Assembly (NCBI GenBank): GCA_029876055.1
Contig: CM056874.1
Location: 7,564,001 to 7,628,000 of the forward strand
DNA: 64,000 nucleotides
Reading direction: 5' to 3'
Source of the DNA: Madurella fahalii
Taxonomy: Eukaryota > Ascomycota > Sordariomycetes > Sordariales
The notes below the pieces were generated by a model that worked only from the letters and a program-made list of their open reading frames with translations, did no database searches and was not told the origin of the DNA. How positions within the stretch are numbered: the first letter of the stretch is position 1; the number at the start of each line of letters is the position of its first letter. Positions 48,570 through 59,428 of the stretch are shown piece by piece. The position numbers and the translations under genes were made by a program.

Positions 48570-50857
48570 TCACTCCCGCCCATCCCCTCCAGCATCCTTT
48601 TTCTTCTCTTTCCTCGGCAGCCACCAAGGCCGCACCATCCTGAGCTTTCCGTCCTTGTGCACATAGTCCGGACCGTTGAACCGCAGCGGCAGCCATATCT
48701 TGGGCACCGCGGTGAAGAAATACTTGCCGAACCTCTCCAGGCCGGTGTCGCCCACCGACAGGTCCGCGTCGGCCTCCGCGCCCCACGGGAGGGGCTTGCC
48801 GCTCGTGGCGGCGTCGGCCCGCATTTCTTTCTCGGCCTTGCCCATCCTCCACGCACCGCCAATCTGCATGGCCACGTCCCTCGCGGCGCGCACGGCGCCG
48901 AGCACGCCGGGGTTGGTGTACGACTGCCCCGCAACGGCCAGGCGGCCTTTGAAGCCCCACTCGAGCTCGCGGTGGGCGTGGGCCATGCACTTACCGTGGC
49001 CGACGAGGTGCTGAGGGATGCATTCACGGCAGAGCTTGGTCGAGGCGACGGCCTGGGCGGTTAGGGACGGGTCGAGGTTGAGGTGGCGCTCTACCGCCTT
49101 CTTGGCCATCTCCGCGGCTGCCGCGGCGTCGGGGAGGTAGTCCGAAGGGATGCCGTCCCAGTAGTGGCCGCCTAGCATGATAGTGAGCTTAGTGCCTTGG
49201 ATGGTATCGGCGCCGCGATTGACCATCTCGCGGGCGGAGCGTGTGGGAGGCGGGAATTCGCGGTCAGAGTCAAAGATAACGCCGAGGACGCATTCCGGGT
49301 TTTGGTCGAAGCCTACGGCTTGGGGGATCAGATAGCCAAATGCGTGATGGGGGGCGTTGGCGAACGCGACGGGATACCAGAGGTTGACGAGCTGGATCGT
49401 GACGGCCGTGGACTTCTCTAGTGAGGGCAGTTGCCCGTCTGTCATGCCAGCGAGCGTTTTTGCGTAGATTGTTGATACCACCTTCTCGTAGGGAGTGGGC
49501 TGCTTCTGCTTCATGGTAGTGATCTTGGTGACAAAACAGGTCAGCAAGACTGCAGCGAGAGGATAATGGAAAACGCGACTTACTACGACTCTATCAGAGC
49601 TATCGAGATATCGGATTGATTCGACCGGCTCGCTCGTTTTGATGGTGACGTTGGGATTGCTCCTCAGTGACGCAGCCAGCGCGTTGGTCAGTGTGTTGAA
49701 GCCGTCCCGGAACCATAAAGCATCGGCATTTTTGTACTCATTGGCTAGATCGAACGTGGCCTTGTCCTCGGTCAAGGTCCGCATCAGCTCGTAGTCCGCC
49801 TGCCGTACCCAAGCGCAGCCAAAAGGCGAGCTAGCCGGGACGCCGAGTGAGTTCGCAAAGGGGCCGGACCCCATGCTCAGCTTCCACACATCGCCGCCAG
49901 TAATGCCGTGGACCACGGCTGACAAGACCTTGTCTACGAGACCGCGCCCGCCAAACCGCCGCGCGAAGAACTCCCCCACCGATATGTCTTCCTCGTGCTT
50001 CCATATCTTGAGCGTATCGAGGGGGTCTCGTCGATTAAATAGGAGATTGAATAGGGCAGGGAGGAAGTCTTGGAAGACGGGTTCCGTGAGCGTCCGGTAG
50101 AGATCGCCGACCGGTGTGTAGAAGAGATCGCGGAGCGAGGATATATTAGGGATAGCGACCAGGTGGTCGGGGTAGTAGAGATAGCCGGTGACGGGGCCAG
50201 CCGTGGTGCTGTGCTCGAGTTCCTCGGCGAGGTTGAGGTGGGCAATCTGGCCGACCCCGGGGGGGGCAATGACAAGTTAACAACAGGGTTTCAGACAGCA
50301 CGGACCGGTAAAGGGAGACACACCATGTCAAAAAAGACTAGATCGTCATATCTGGCGATGCTGCCCGATTTCTGCGGCTTGACCATACGGGCGGCACGCT
50401 CAAATCGCACCGTGCCCTTCTTGCCGTCGGGCGTCTGCACGTCAACCTGCTCGGTATCAATCCAGCCACCCAGCCGGCCGGTTGCCTCGTAAAGGGTGAT
50501 CTTGGCCTGGGGTAGCACCCGCGTCAGGTACCACACCGTTGTGAGGCCCGTCAGCCCGCCGCCGAGGACGGCGATGGTACCTGGCGTGTTGACGCCAGCT
50601 GCATAGTGTCTCACGGCCCCGCCGCTACCGGTTGATGCCGTGACTAATGCGGCCGTCGCTGTCGCTGCCGACGCACGGGAACAGCCATGGGCCTGCCGCC
50701 GATAGCGTGTAGTGGCGGCACCGCCAAAAGAGCTCAGGAAGCGGCGTCGGATAGACGGGGAGCTGCGCCGGAGGCCGCGGCTACCCTGGATGCGTGCCAG
50801 GCAGCGCGGACTGGTAGCGTACATGTCGAGAAGCACTCCAAGGGCCGCATCCCGCAT
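48570..50857 (-). CDS. HEM14: Protoporphyrinogen IX oxidase (mitochondrial)
   Basis: Exons 50857-50324, 50246-49584 and 49523-48570 give 716 aa. PPOX oxidises protoporphyrinogen IX to protoporphyrin IX, the last step but one in haem synthesis, at the inner mitochondrial membrane with FAD. The dinucleotide-binding start is GTIAVLGGGLTGLTTVWYL (G-rich loop about 99-104), followed by GRLGGWI. The C-terminal block has GRLAVAGQSYTNPGVLGAVRA. The leader is Arg/Ser-rich with no acid after MYATSPRCLAR, so the inner ATG at 50824 is a good alternative start that makes a cleaner presequence. Intron 2 (49524-49583) is 60 nt, a multiple of three with no stop. The tail after the FAD domain is longer than yeast Hem14. 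The identification is firm. Confidence 0.92.
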
Positions 50858-51631
50858 CCCGAGGCCGGTGCGCGCAGTCAATGGCTCGTTGCAGGTTTAG
50901 CGGGGAGGCATGGGTTGACGGTTCCGAAAGTGGCGTGTCGGGAGCTCGCCTCAATTCCCGCCCAAGCTCCCCCACCTCTGCTTGTCTACGCCCCCTGCGC
51001 TGCTGCACCTTGCAAAGAGCAACTGCTATGTACAGACGGCAACCACGCAATGCTTGGATGGCAAGTACAGTACCTCGTTTTCTTTGGGTAGATGCAATGG
51101 CGATGTCGCTCCATGTTCCTGCAGCTTCGGTCCTAGTAGAGGGTATCTGGCTTCCTGAGGTAGTGCAGGGCAACTGGCAAGAAACCACACATCACAAGCA
51201 ACTGTTCACGATGAACAGATTCGAACGGCAACTGAAGCGGCGGCTATGACCTGAGTTCTGACCGCTGTCACGGTCAACCATTGTCAACCACTGTCAACCG
51301 CTGTCAACCGCTGTCAACCGCTGTCTAGTCCCTCTCCGCTCTGCTTAAAAGGAAACAAATACAGGTCCGTGTCTAGGAACCAGCCCCATCAAATTTCCCA
51401 AGTGCAGGTAACATACGTGTGATGCCCTTTTCCCTGAACGCCGTTAATGGTGATACTATACATACAGGACACAGCCTACAGCCTAAAGCCTCTAGATACC
51501 AATCGTCCCTGTGGCACAACAAACATCGTCCCAATGTGTTTTTTGGAAGGGTATTTTGTCATCCGTTCTCATTCCGTAACCCATGTCCTCACCCATAACT
51601 GAAATCCACCGGAATCCTCCCCCGCCTTCAC
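50858..51631. other. Intergenic between HEM14 and NAB2
   Basis: 774 bases holding the HEM14 promoter and the NAB2 3' flank. A 10-bp tandem repeat is listed separately. No gene. Confidence 0.5.
51274..51323. repeat. Five tandem 10-bp units
   Basis: Five head-to-tail units of TCAACCNNTG: two diverged copies (TCAACCATTG, TCAACCACTG), then three identical TCAACCGCTG. The array lies about 420-470 bases upstream of the HEM14 start. Confidence 0.9.
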
Positions 51632-53230
51632 TTAGATGACCACCTCCGCGGTTCCAGTCTCGTTGTGGTGCTCCTCCGTCCCGGGGAGAACCAGGTCTTC
51701 GCCGCCGCTCTCGTTTACAAACTTTCTCTCGCTGACATGCTCTTTCGCCGCGTCGTCGGCCGTCCACACCTTGTCCTGGAAGGTGCCGCGTTGGCCCTCT
51801 TCGTGCATGAAGGGGCAGTTGCGGTTGGTGCACGGGTGGTACTTGCAAGGCGTCTTGATGTGCGTAAACTTGCAATGGGGTACCTTGCACTCGCCGCCGT
51901 TCCGGCAGGCCGGCATGGTGGGATGTCGGAACGGGCAGTGGGGGTTCGCGCAGTTCGGGAAGAACTTGCAGTCCTGCTCGCCCTGATGCGCCATCTTGGT
52001 GGCCGGTGACGGGTGGCGGCCGACGCACTTCCGATTCTTGCAGGCCGCGCCGTAGCTGCATACATCCTTGAGGTCGATGGTAATGCCGGGCGGCGCCGCC
52101 GGCGACTGGTGAGCAAACTTGCAGTCTTTATTTTGGCAGCGCAGGTTGAACCGGCAGATGGTCTCGTCAGGGTTGGGCGCTTCGCGCTTCGCCTGTCCCA
52201 TCTCGGTATCCTCGCCTTGCGGAACCCCCTGCGCCTGGCCTGCTTCCGAGTGTTGTTGTTGTTGTTGCTGCTGCTGCTGCGCCTGGCCATTGTGCTGATT
52301 ATGAGCCCCGCCGCGCCGGAAGTGACTTGGTCTCCCACCCCTGTTGCCTTGGCCATGGCCGCCGTGCGGTGCTATGCCGTTTTGTTGCATGATGAGTTGT
52401 TGCTGCATCTGCTGCAGCATCCGGTTCTGCTGCTCCATCATCGCATAGATGTCGGGTTGCATGTACCCGACGCCGTTCGCAGGGTTCATCCCGCCCATCC
52501 CATTCATAGCCGCCGGAGGGCCACCGGGCATGCTGCCCATGTTGGCCAGTCCCGCAGCGATGTTTGCAGCGCGAGCGTTGGCTGTCCGCGGTTGCCTGCC
52601 AATACCCATCCTTGGCCCGGCCGGTGGTCCCCTCCCAATCCTCTCGTTGCCGGACTGGGGGCGGACTCGGTGAAGGACCGAGTCATGTGTCCGGTCAAGT
52701 GCACGGTTGATCTGGCCCATCATGCGCTTCTCTCGGCCGCCACGGGCATTGCCATTGCGCATCGCTTTGGGCCCAGTTGGCCTGTTGTCTGTTAGTATCA
52801 CGCCTGCTATCCGCCGAGAAAGCGCTAGGAGGACTCACGCATTTAGCCCGGTGGCGGACGCATCTGACGTGGCATCCATGCTGACATCAAAGCCGCCGTC
52901 CATCGAGTCTTCTTTTACTCCGTCCATGGCATCGCCGGCCGGCGAAGTCCCAGACCCTAGCTGGGTGCTGAGGGTGTTGATCTGCTCAAACAGCCACTTT
53001 GCGAACGCGGGAGCCGTCTGGTCGTCAGGGCCAAGCCCAAGCAGGTCGCCCGAAATCTCGCCGGCAATCTCGGCTTCTGTCTTTCCGTTGGCGAGCATCA
53101 GGACGAAGTACTCGGACATGGCTGCGCCTTCAGCGCCAGGACCGGCCCATCCTAGTTCTGCGATCTTGCCCTGGATGGCCATGTTAAGGGCATCCGCGAG
53201 CGGCGTGCCGAACGCGACCTCGACAGACAT
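51632..53230 (-). CDS. NAB2: Nab2-type poly(A) RNA-binding CCCH zinc-finger protein
   Basis: Exon 1 (53230-52839) and exon 2 (52781-51632) encode 513 aa. Nab2 binds poly(A) tails, limits their length and helps mRNA export through Mlp1. The N-terminal 100 residues (MSVEVAFGTPLADALNMAIQ...) form the helical Nab2 domain. An acidic patch (MDGVKEDSMDGGFDVSMD), an Arg/Gly/Met-rich hinge, an 11-residue Gln-rich run (about 299-308) and five CCCH fingers (about 341-458) follow, with spacing near C-x5-C-x4-C-x3-H (for example CRFNLRCQNKDCKFAH). The intron has a perfect TACTAAC branch site. Its correct acceptor is the second AG, because the first one breaks the frame. The last exon ends in NETGTAEVVI. 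Confidence 0.93.
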
Positions 53231-55096
53231 GATTGCGGATAATGAAGCGGCTACAGAGCGATAGAGGTCCGATAGCTGGGGAGTGGTTGAGGCCTTGGGT
53301 TGCGTCCGCGGGGCTGGGAAACGGAATCGACGCTCGGGCAAAAGTCGAGGTTTCTGCAGTGGCCAAAGCGAGCCTCGAGACGCGACCGTGGCGATTCTGT
53401 ATGCGCGCGAGACTGTCGAAAACGGAAAGGGTTGAGATCTACCGGAAGCAATGCGCCATAGGATTGATATAGGTTATCTAGGGCGGATGCGTTGTCGAAG
53501 GTAAGGATCTCTAGGTCGGCGTGATGTTGGAAGATTTTCAAGATGCAAGCGTGGAGCCGAATCTCGCGAAGCTGAGCATGTTGCGCTGAGTTCTGCAATG
53601 GTGTGGCTGGTAAGCAACCGGTGGCGCATTTGAAAGTGGCGCGAGTCACGTGGTATGGGCATCTGTGGCGCCCTGATTACTACACAGTAGCGGGGCGATC
53701 GCTCTGACTGTCCTTTTTTCGTCATTAACTTTGTCATGCAACTTTTCATCATCCCGAGCCGCCAAAATTGTCATATACCGGCCCGCACAATGCCGAGAGT
53801 GACAGGTTAACAAGGGACGGCTGTTTGTGTCCAGGCTCAAGATCACATTATGCACACTGACGTCTACCATTTATCTGCGCAATGAGAATCTGTAGAGGGC
53901 GTAGCAGCACCTGTGAACATAAGTCAGGAAACTGAGAAATGGTAAAGAGAGACTGAATATGCCGTGGTAAGTCCTCTAGCAAGTGTAGGACGGTGTCCGC
54001 GGCCGCCGTGTCTTAGACTTGTTGAAGGTTCCATCCCGTAACTTAACCAGCAGAAAACGGCATGGTAGTGCCCAAGTCATGTTACCAAATGATATGTAAC
54101 TGGAAGGCCTCGGAGAACACCCGACACGCTGCCTGCAACCCTCGACGCGCGCTTAGTCGGCATGGCGAAGATGTTGTGCTCGGTCGTTTTGTGATTGGCT
54201 ACCGGTCGCACAGAGCCTGCCCTCTGTTCTCGAGCGGAGGTTGCTTCGCATCGTGTGTTTGCTTTGCCAGCGCTGCAAGTTTGCCCACTTGGCCCGGCGT
54301 TCATTCCAGTGCCCCTCATGGTAGCTGCAGTGCAACAAGAGCAGCCCCTTCGTCTACCCACCCGAAAGGATATTTTGGGGGCCTGCGCGGGCCGTGTCTG
54401 TCGGTGCAGACATATATGCCCCACCGAGATCGCCAGACGATCTTCCTGCTCTGGAGGCTATGGGGTGACCGAATAAAACGAAACGAAACGAAACCTCGGC
54501 GCCGAAAGTCGCAGCTTCGGTTTGCATTTCAGCTCCAGCCCTTTGATGAGGTTAAGACGTGGAAGCCTCTGAAGCGACCCGGGGGTTTGTTCTTGTTCTG
54601 GGACGCGGTCCTCTGCAACTGGTAAAGTCTATTCACTCTTCGGCTCCGGGGCAGACGTAACGTTGCGCCACGTACAAGGAGCAGGCCAGATTCGGATCAG
54701 CACTTTTCTCCTTCCTTTCCCAAACGGCGACAAGCAACAAGCCGGTGCTTGTAGTGGCACTAAGCTATGCTGCATCCAGCCTTTTGGATTCTCGATCGCC
54801 CGTAAGACAACAGGCGCACACGCAGCCGCAGCCGGCAGGTCGTCTACCCGCCGTTGCATTGCACAGTCAACGGCTGCGAACCTGGACATCATCGCTGTCC
54901 ATCCATCACCCATCCACCGCAGACCACACATGACCCTGGACATTACTCTACCTCTGCACACTCGGGCTGCGACCATCCTGCGCGCAGCAGTACAACGGTA
55001 CCGGCTGATTGGGGACCCGTCAGCCAACCAACCTTCATTCCATATCGGCCTGTCTCATTAATATAGCCCAATCGAGCCTGCAAGCCGCGAAACCTG
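53231..55096. other. Intergenic between divergent NAB2 and hexosaminidase genes
   Basis: 1.9 kb with promoters at each end. A GAAAC pentanucleotide run lies at 54476-54494. The open frame at 54062-54625 has no recognisable domain and I do not call it. Confidence 0.5.
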
Positions 55097-55102
55097 TATA
55101 AA
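55097..55102 (+). promoter_or_regulatory. TATA box of the hexosaminidase gene
   Basis: TATAAA lies 134 bases before the ATG at 55236, followed by a long CT-rich leader. Good composition and position, but inferred from sequence only. Confidence 0.5.
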
Positions 55103-55235
55103 CATTCAAGCCCCTTCCCGGCCTACCCTCTCCGGCCCCTCTCGTCCTTCCTTTCCTCACGGGGTCTCACCACCTCATACCCGACACCCTCCTGTCGTCA
55201 TCTCCGAGGCACCCACCCATGACCTAATCGTCAAC

Positions 55236-57128
55236 ATGTTTTCACCGGTGCTTTCTTTTCTCTGCGTCGTGCTCGTCGCGCTGCATCCTGCCGCGGCCAT
55301 CTGGCCAGCGCCCCAGAGCTTCACCAAGGGCAGCTCCGTCCTGTATCTGCACCAGAACATTGAAATTACCTACAACGGCGAATTTGTACGATGGAATTCC
55401 TCTCCCAAACCTGGCTACCCCGAGGTGGGGCTGAATACTGAGCATTTGATGTCCCAACAGATTCCATACACATATGGATACACACCCAATCCCCTGACTA
55501 GCAAGGAGGTAGTCCAAGCTGGCGTGTCTAGGGCGCTCGCCAGCATCTTTGACAGCAAATTTGTGCCGTGGAAACTGCACAAGCCCCGGTCTAACTTTGA
55601 GCCCGACCTATTGCAAGGCCAGAAATGGATGAGGACGCTCCAAATTGTCCAGACCAGCCAGGACCAGCCCAGTGCATTCAAGCCTCTGGCCGGCGAGGTT
55701 GACGAGTCGTACAACCTGACGGTGAGCGGCGAAGGAGATGCCAAGCTGACAGCCGTCTCGTCGATTGGCGTCCTCCGCGGCCTCGAGACCTTTACACAGT
55801 TGTTCTACCAGCACTCGGCCGGTACCTTCTGGTACACGCCGTACGCGCCCGTTTCGATCCAGGACGCACCCAGATTTCCCCACCGCGGAGTCATGCTAGA
55901 CACGGCGCGCCACTTCCTCCCCGTGGAAGACATCCTCCGGACCATTGAGGCCATGGCCTGGAACAAGTTGAACCGCCTGCACGTCCACGTGACCGACTCG
56001 CAGTCATGGCCGCTCGTGATTCCCGCGCTGCCCGAGGTCTCGGAGAAAGGAGCCTACCACCCGTCGCAGACGTATTCGCCCGCCGACATCCGGAAGATCC
56101 AAGAGTACGGCGTCCACCGTGGTGTCGAGGTCTACTTCGAGATTGATATGCCCGGCCACATTGGCGTGGTATCCCTGTCGCACCCGGAGCTCATCGTGGC
56201 GTACAACGAGCAGCCGTACTACTGGTGGTGCGCGCAACCCCCCTGCGGCGCCTTCAAGCTGAACAACTCGGCCGTGGACGCATTCCTCGGGACGCTGTTT
56301 GACGACCTGCTCCCGCGGCTGGCGCCGTACGCGGCCTACTTCCACACCGGCGGCGACGAGCTAAACAGGAACGACTCGATGCTGGACGAGGGTATCCGCT
56401 CCAACGACTCGGCGGTGCTACAGCCGCTGCTGCAGCAGTTCATCGACACGCAGCACGCCCGCGTCCGGGCGGCCGGTCTGACGCCCATAACGTGGGAGGA
56501 AATTCCGCTCGAGTGGAACGTCACGATGGGCAATGACACGGTCGTGCAGGCCTGGCTCGGTGGGTCCTCGGTCAAGCAGCTGACGGGGATGGGCTTCAAG
56601 GTGATTGACAGCAACTACAACTTTTGGGTAAGCCGATGCCCGGTTTTTTTTCGAGTTGCTAGAATCAGGATCGAATGCCGGCTGACTCAAACACACAACA
56701 AGTACCTCGATTGCGGCCGCGGCCAATGGCTCAACTGGGACAACGGGCCCGCCTTCGAGTTAGGCTACCCTTTTAACGACTGGTGCAACCCCACCAAGAG
56801 CTGGCGCCTCGTCTACTCGCACAACCCGGTTGCCAACCTCACGGCTGAAGAGGCCGAGCTTGTTTTGGGTGGCGAGGTGACCATGTGGAGCGAGACGATT
56901 GATCCTTCTAACCTTGACACGCTCCTATGGCCCCGCGGCAGCGCGGCGGGCGAGGTGCTCTGGTCCGGGAGGACGGACGCGTCGGGCCAGAACAGGAGCC
57001 AGATGGAGGCGGCCCCGAGGCTTAACGAGTTCAGGGAGAGGATGGTGCTGAGGGGAGTCAGGGCTTCGCCGGTGCAGATGACGTTCTGCACACAGGGAAG
57101 TCCGGAAGAGTGTGAGTATCCTTTGTAA
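55236..57128 (+). CDS. Secreted GH20 beta-N-acetylhexosaminidase
   Basis: Exon 1 (55236-56627) and exon 2 (56703-57128) encode 605 aa. The enzyme removes terminal N-acetylglucosamine from chitin oligomers and glycans, mainly at the cell wall or outside the cell. MFSPVLSFLCVVLVALHPAAA is a signal peptide. The GH20 N-terminal domain begins with IWPAPQSF. The barrel contains RGVMLDTARHFLPV, NRLHVHVTDSQSWPL and the catalytic pair in FHTGGDELN (D374, E375). N-glycosylation sequons are frequent. Near the end, LGGEVTMWSETIDPSNLDTLLWPR is intact. The 75-nt intron is open and in frame; I treat it as intron because it interrupts the family sequence NFW...YLDCG. The end (EECEYPL) matches family length. 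Confidence 0.94.
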   Translation: MFSPVLSFLCVVLVALHPAAAIWPAPQSFTKGSSVLYLHQNIEITYNGEFVRWNSSPKPGYPEVGLNTEHLMSQQIPYTYGYTPNPLTSKEVVQAGVSRALASIFDSKFVPWKLHKPRSNFEPDLLQGQKWMRTLQIVQTSQDQPSAFKPLAGEVDESYNLTVSGEGDAKLTAVSSIGVLRGLETFTQLFYQHSAGTFWYTPYAPVSIQDAPRFPHRGVMLDTARHFLPVEDILRTIEAMAWNKLNRLHVHVTDSQSWPLVIPALPEVSEKGAYHPSQTYSPADIRKIQEYGVHRGVEVYFEIDMPGHIGVVSLSHPELIVAYNEQPYYWWCAQPPCGAFKLNNSAVDAFLGTLFDDLLPRLAPYAAYFHTGGDELNRNDSMLDEGIRSNDSAVLQPLLQQFIDTQHARVRAAGLTPITWEEIPLEWNVTMGNDTVVQAWLGGSSVKQLTGMGFKVIDSNYNFWVSRCPVFFRVARIRIECRLTQTHNKYLDCGRGQWLNWDNGPAFELGYPFNDWCNPTKSWRLVYSHNPVANLTAEEAELVLGGEVTMWSETIDPSNLDTLLWPRGSAAGEVLWSGRTDASGQNRSQMEAAPRLNEFRERMVLRGVRASPVQMTFCTQGSPEECEYPL

Positions 57129-59428
57129 GCTGGTGGGTTTTTACCTTCGCCAGCAGGAGAGGAATGATATGGAAGTGATTCTGGGGCCTGGGGAACCGGC
57201 ATCGGTGCCGCTCCGACGCGATGGAATCGGGTGGCGCTGGGTCTAATGGTGTTTTTTTTTTTTTTTTTATTCTTTTTCCGGTGCGCGTCCTTGTAATTAC
57301 CTGGATACCCGGTGGGCGGGCGATGAGTAGTAGTAGGTAGTAGTAGCAGTAGCATCAGCAGAGGTAGCAGTAAGTTTAGCGGGACAGGAAACGGAGCACC
57401 ATAATTCACCGACGGCTCTGAGCCTTGCCTTGTGCATCTCACCAGGGGGAGCTTCTAAGCTGGCCGGAACGCCTCCGTGTGGTGAACCTTATTCGGCGGT
57501 CCCCGGGCCTCTGGACAGGTCGGACACAGCAGAGATTCCGAACTCCGAACAAGCCGGAGACCGAATGCACCGCTCTCACGACGGAGCAGGAGCCGGCGGA
57601 ATCTCGTGACGGGCAAGCCGTCCTCCATTTACAGGGTCATGGGCCAGTACGTCGTCCTCGTTGTGCTCTTCTGCATGGTTCGTTCGTGGTAGTCCCCCGC
57701 CCAAGGTACTGTACCTTACCCACTTTTGTCCGAGTCCTATGCGGGGAAGTGAGAGAAGGTGGGTAGATTATACTGTCTTTGGCCGAGGAGGTAGCAAAGC
57801 AGGCATGTGAAAATTTGGTCTACTGTTCTGGAGTCCGATGACGTGCATATGCTGCAAGCATTCAGGAGCACCCTGTGCAGCAAGAACGTCTGGTGCCCTC
57901 ACCCCCTCTAAGGCACACCTTACGTGTAGGAACCTAGTGTAATTTCTAGTGTTTGACTCCCCAACTCAACGGTGAACTATTACAGACATTAGCAGGCAAT
58001 GTAATCTCCACCCAACGCACATGTCACTTAAAGCGTTGCGGGGCAGGGTTTTAGCGGGCTGTAATTGCTTGGGGGCTGCACTGGCTTGTACCCCCTGCCT
58101 AGTACTACACGTAATCCGAACCCATCACGTCAAGAGCCCGTCCTGCGTCTGGTTCAAGCGGCGCGAAGACAAGGACTACCGACCTAGTCGCCATAGGACG
58201 ACTTCAGGATGTGTAATCTTCGTACTCCAAATCCGTTTTTGCGGCTAATTTAACTATTGTGCATGAAACAGACGAGCACTGCCGGGCGAACCATTTGATG
58301 CAGTGAAACCACGCGGATCCGAGGGTAGGCTTCGGAATCCTTCCTTGAGCTTATTGCAATCACAGCTTGGTCCGAATTCGACGACAAAGGGGGAAAAAGA
58401 CGGAAAGGTTTTCACCGGGACCAACCCGGAGTGATGGAAATTCAGCAGCGGACAAAGGTACCAGCCAACGACAGCGGGCCTGCCGCTTAAACTTGGCTGA
58501 ATCAACGGTTTCCCCGCTTTTCGAAGTGAAGAAGCCTCGGCACTGCCGCCTTGGTAAATTACTGTACTGTACGTGCGGCCAGCCCCCAGCCCAGTACGTA
58601 CAAGCACCCGGCTCAGACAGAGTGGCCCTGCCTCTAATCCGCACCCGCGCGTAACCACGCCAGGTGCGAGGCGTATTCGGGACCCGCAGAGGGGAAAGGG
58701 TCGATTTTGAACCCTCGGTTGCAGAAACAAAGCTGTCCAAGCCATGCCGTGCCATCAGCTAGGAGCGAGAAGAGGTTCGATCGGTTCGATTCCGACGGCT
58801 CTGTGGGGTCTCAATGGGGTGCCATCGTCGTCCCCCCTTGAATCCGCTAGCTGGCGAGCTCTCTCGGCCACCCTTCCCGGTTCCCTCTCCACTTACTGCG
58901 TAGCAGTGTCCTCCGCCTCCTGCGTAGCGGCGCTCTCCACCCTGCCCTGTGAGGGTTGGCCAAGATGCCTACACTACGGATTTCGGGCTGTGTGTCATGC
59001 CCGTTCACCCCGCAGAACCTGCAGTTGGCCCAGGATGGTTCTTTGTTGGTCCTATACGTATAAGCGAGCATGGCGAGACAGATAAAGGGAGGGTCCGGGA
59101 TATTATTCTCGCCACCAGACTACTGTCGTTTACCGTCCCAGCTCTCGGATATGCACCTTTACACGGTAAACGAGACGCTATCATCCGGCCGTATCTAAAC
59201 AGTAGGAGACACTTGCTTGTCCTCGGTTACTCAACAGCGTTCCCTTTCCGGAGCTGATACCAGTTTCGAACATTTGGGCACACCCTCCGGTTCAGGGCCC
59301 CATCAGACGTTGACAATCTGTGCTAGCCCATCCGTCCAGATGGGCCACGCTTGATTCCGTAACAACCAGGAATTCAAGAGCTTTTGACACCCTCTCATTT
59401 CGCCCGCTGCGCCTGCTTTTAGCTCAAG
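57129..59428. other. Intergenic, 2.3 kb
   Basis: No gene recognised. A poly-T run is at about 57250-57268 and a TAG/CAG triplet run at about 57327-57356. The open frame at 58254-58745 (minus) shows no domain. The last part is the P450 promoter. Confidence 0.45.

Noticed and set aside
51205..51225. B-box-like GTTCGAATC on the minus strand
   Set aside because: The flanks do not pair as a T-stem and no A-box precedes it.
54062..54625. 187-codon open frame between NAB2 and the GH20 gene
   Set aside because: No domain or signal peptide, irregular composition, and no matching leader.
58770..58800. GGTTCGATTCC, a tRNA B-box-like string
   Set aside because: No A-box or complementary acceptor stem within tRNA distance upstream.
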